Shown piece after piece: positions 63,450-64,000 of a stretch of 64,000 bases of DNA (its first letter is position 1; each line of letters begins with the position of its first letter). The position numbers and the translations under genes are program-made. The stretch is from the NCBI RefSeq assembly GCF_006970445.1, contig NZ_CP033877.1, forward strand, positions 690,750 to 754,749. The letters are read 5' to 3'. The stretch is from Stenotrophomonas maltophilia (GTDB taxonomy: Bacteria > Pseudomonadota > Gammaproteobacteria > Xanthomonadales > Xanthomonadaceae). Below the pieces are notes generated by a model. The model ran no database searches. It worked only from the letters and a program-made list of their open reading frames with translations, and was not told the DNA's origin.

Positions 63450-64000
63450 GCACGCTGGCGAACCTGTCGCCACACCGGCGCGCAGTGTTCGTCTCCGACG
63501 TGCACCTGGGCTCACGTCATTGCCATGCCACCGAGCTGGCGCGGTTCCTCTCACAGCTGCGCTGCGAACGGCTGTACCTGGTTGGCGACATCATCGACCT
63601 GTGGTGGATGGCGCATCGCCGCGCCAACTGGCGGCAGTCGCACAGTGAAGTCATCCAGGCTCTGCACGCCCTGCGCCGTGCAGGCACCGAGATCATCTAC
63701 ATTCCCGGCAACCACGACGCATCGCTGCGCCACATATGCGGGGTGATGCTGCCGGCCATGCAGGTGCGCCGCCGTGCCATCCACGTGACCGCCGATGGCC
63801 GCAGGTTGCTGGTCGCACACGGGGACGAGTACGACGGCGTGACCCACTTCGGCGGCCTGCAGGAAAAATTCGGCGACTGGCTGTACTACCGCATCCTCAC
63901 CGGCAACCAGGCGCTGAACGCGGTGCGGCGCCGGCTGGGCATGCGCTACTGGTCGCTGTCGGAGTTCCTGAAGAAGCGCAGCGGCGCCGCCGAACGCTAC
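63446..64000 (+). CDS. LpxH-like metallophosphoesterase (partial, cut by window end)
   Basis: The first 185 codons of a calcineurin-like phosphoesterase; the 3' end lies outside the window. Metal-binding motifs are complete: VFVSDVHLGSRH (DxH), VGDIIDLWW (GDxxD), YIPGNHD (GNHD) and VAHGDEYDG (GHxD-like). The pattern is that of UDP-2,3-diacylglucosamine hydrolase-related proteins. The second-domain signature cannot be checked because of truncation, so true LpxH is not assured. It starts four bases inside the OlsF-like gene's end, a translationally coupled lipid-related pair. Confidence 0.85.
   Translation, partial: MSTLANLSPHRRAVFVSDVHLGSRHCHATELARFLSQLRCERLYLVGDIIDLWWMAHRRANWRQSHSEVIQALHALRRAGTEIIYIPGNHDASLRHICGVMLPAMQVRRRAIHVTADGRRLLVAHGDEYDGVTHFGGLQEKFGDWLYYRILTGNQALNAVRRRLGMRYWSLSEFLKKRSGAAERY

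Overview
The window is GC-rich (roughly two thirds G+C) chromosomal DNA from a gammaproteobacterium of the Lysobacteraceae (Xanthomonadaceae), most probably Stenotrophomonas, S. maltophilia group. Evidence: an Ax21-family outer-membrane protein, the gene orders nrdR-ribD, FMN riboswitch-ribE-ribB-ribH-nusB-thiL and mraZ-to-secA, and above all dozens of short GTAG-headed palindromes of the type described in S. maltophilia as SMAG repeats. It reads as core genome: no prophage, IS element, CRISPR array, tRNA or rRNA was seen, and coding density is high.

Layout. 0-10 kb: a small membrane protein, nrdR and the riboflavin genes. ribD is cut off from the rest of the pathway by a minus-strand block (a lipoprotein, two tandem paralogous secreted proteins, the Ax21-family barrel). 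Then an FMN riboswitch controls ribE, a RibB with a degenerate RibA-like domain, ribH, nusB and thiL. 10-20.5 kb: a mixed region with a DUF805 protein, a hairpin-rich non-coding stretch, an O-acyltransferase-SGNH protein, an FAD-linked oxidase, a YdjM-like membrane protein whose gene carries repeat insertions, the yraN-lpoA / rsmI divergent pair, rnpB, a DM13 protein and a TANGO2/NRDE protein. 20.7-37.8 kb: a complete division and cell wall (dcw) cluster mraZ-rsmH-ftsL-ftsI-murE-murF-mraY-ftsW-murG-murC-ddl-ftsQ-ftsA-ftsZ-lpxC, nearly every junction being a 4-base ATGA overlap. 38-43.6 kb: dciA, an M23 peptidase, secA and a Nudix-ThiE fusion. 43.6-51 kb: DUF4124 protein, metF, an alpha/beta hydrolase, a LytS/LytTR two-component pair, an amidohydrolase, a DUF3228 protein and a TonB-C-domain protein. 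51-64 kb: ybaK and its coupled partner, ahcY behind an SAH riboswitch, an S9 peptidase, ppc, an acyl-CoA thioesterase, metK, an OlsF-like acyltransferase fusion and the start of an LpxH-like phosphoesterase that runs off the window.

Functionally the window joins cofactor synthesis (riboflavin, thiamine phosphate), peptidoglycan and lipid A synthesis with division, protein export, and the methyl cycle (metF, ahcY, metK). Two metabolite riboswitches (FMN, SAH) and a self-regulating MraZ promoter are readable in the DNA. The least explained features are the hairpin cluster at 10.73-10.96 kb, the palindromes lying in frame inside three genes, the RibB protein with a zinc-less RibA-like domain, and a 15-codon ORF that bridges murG and murC.
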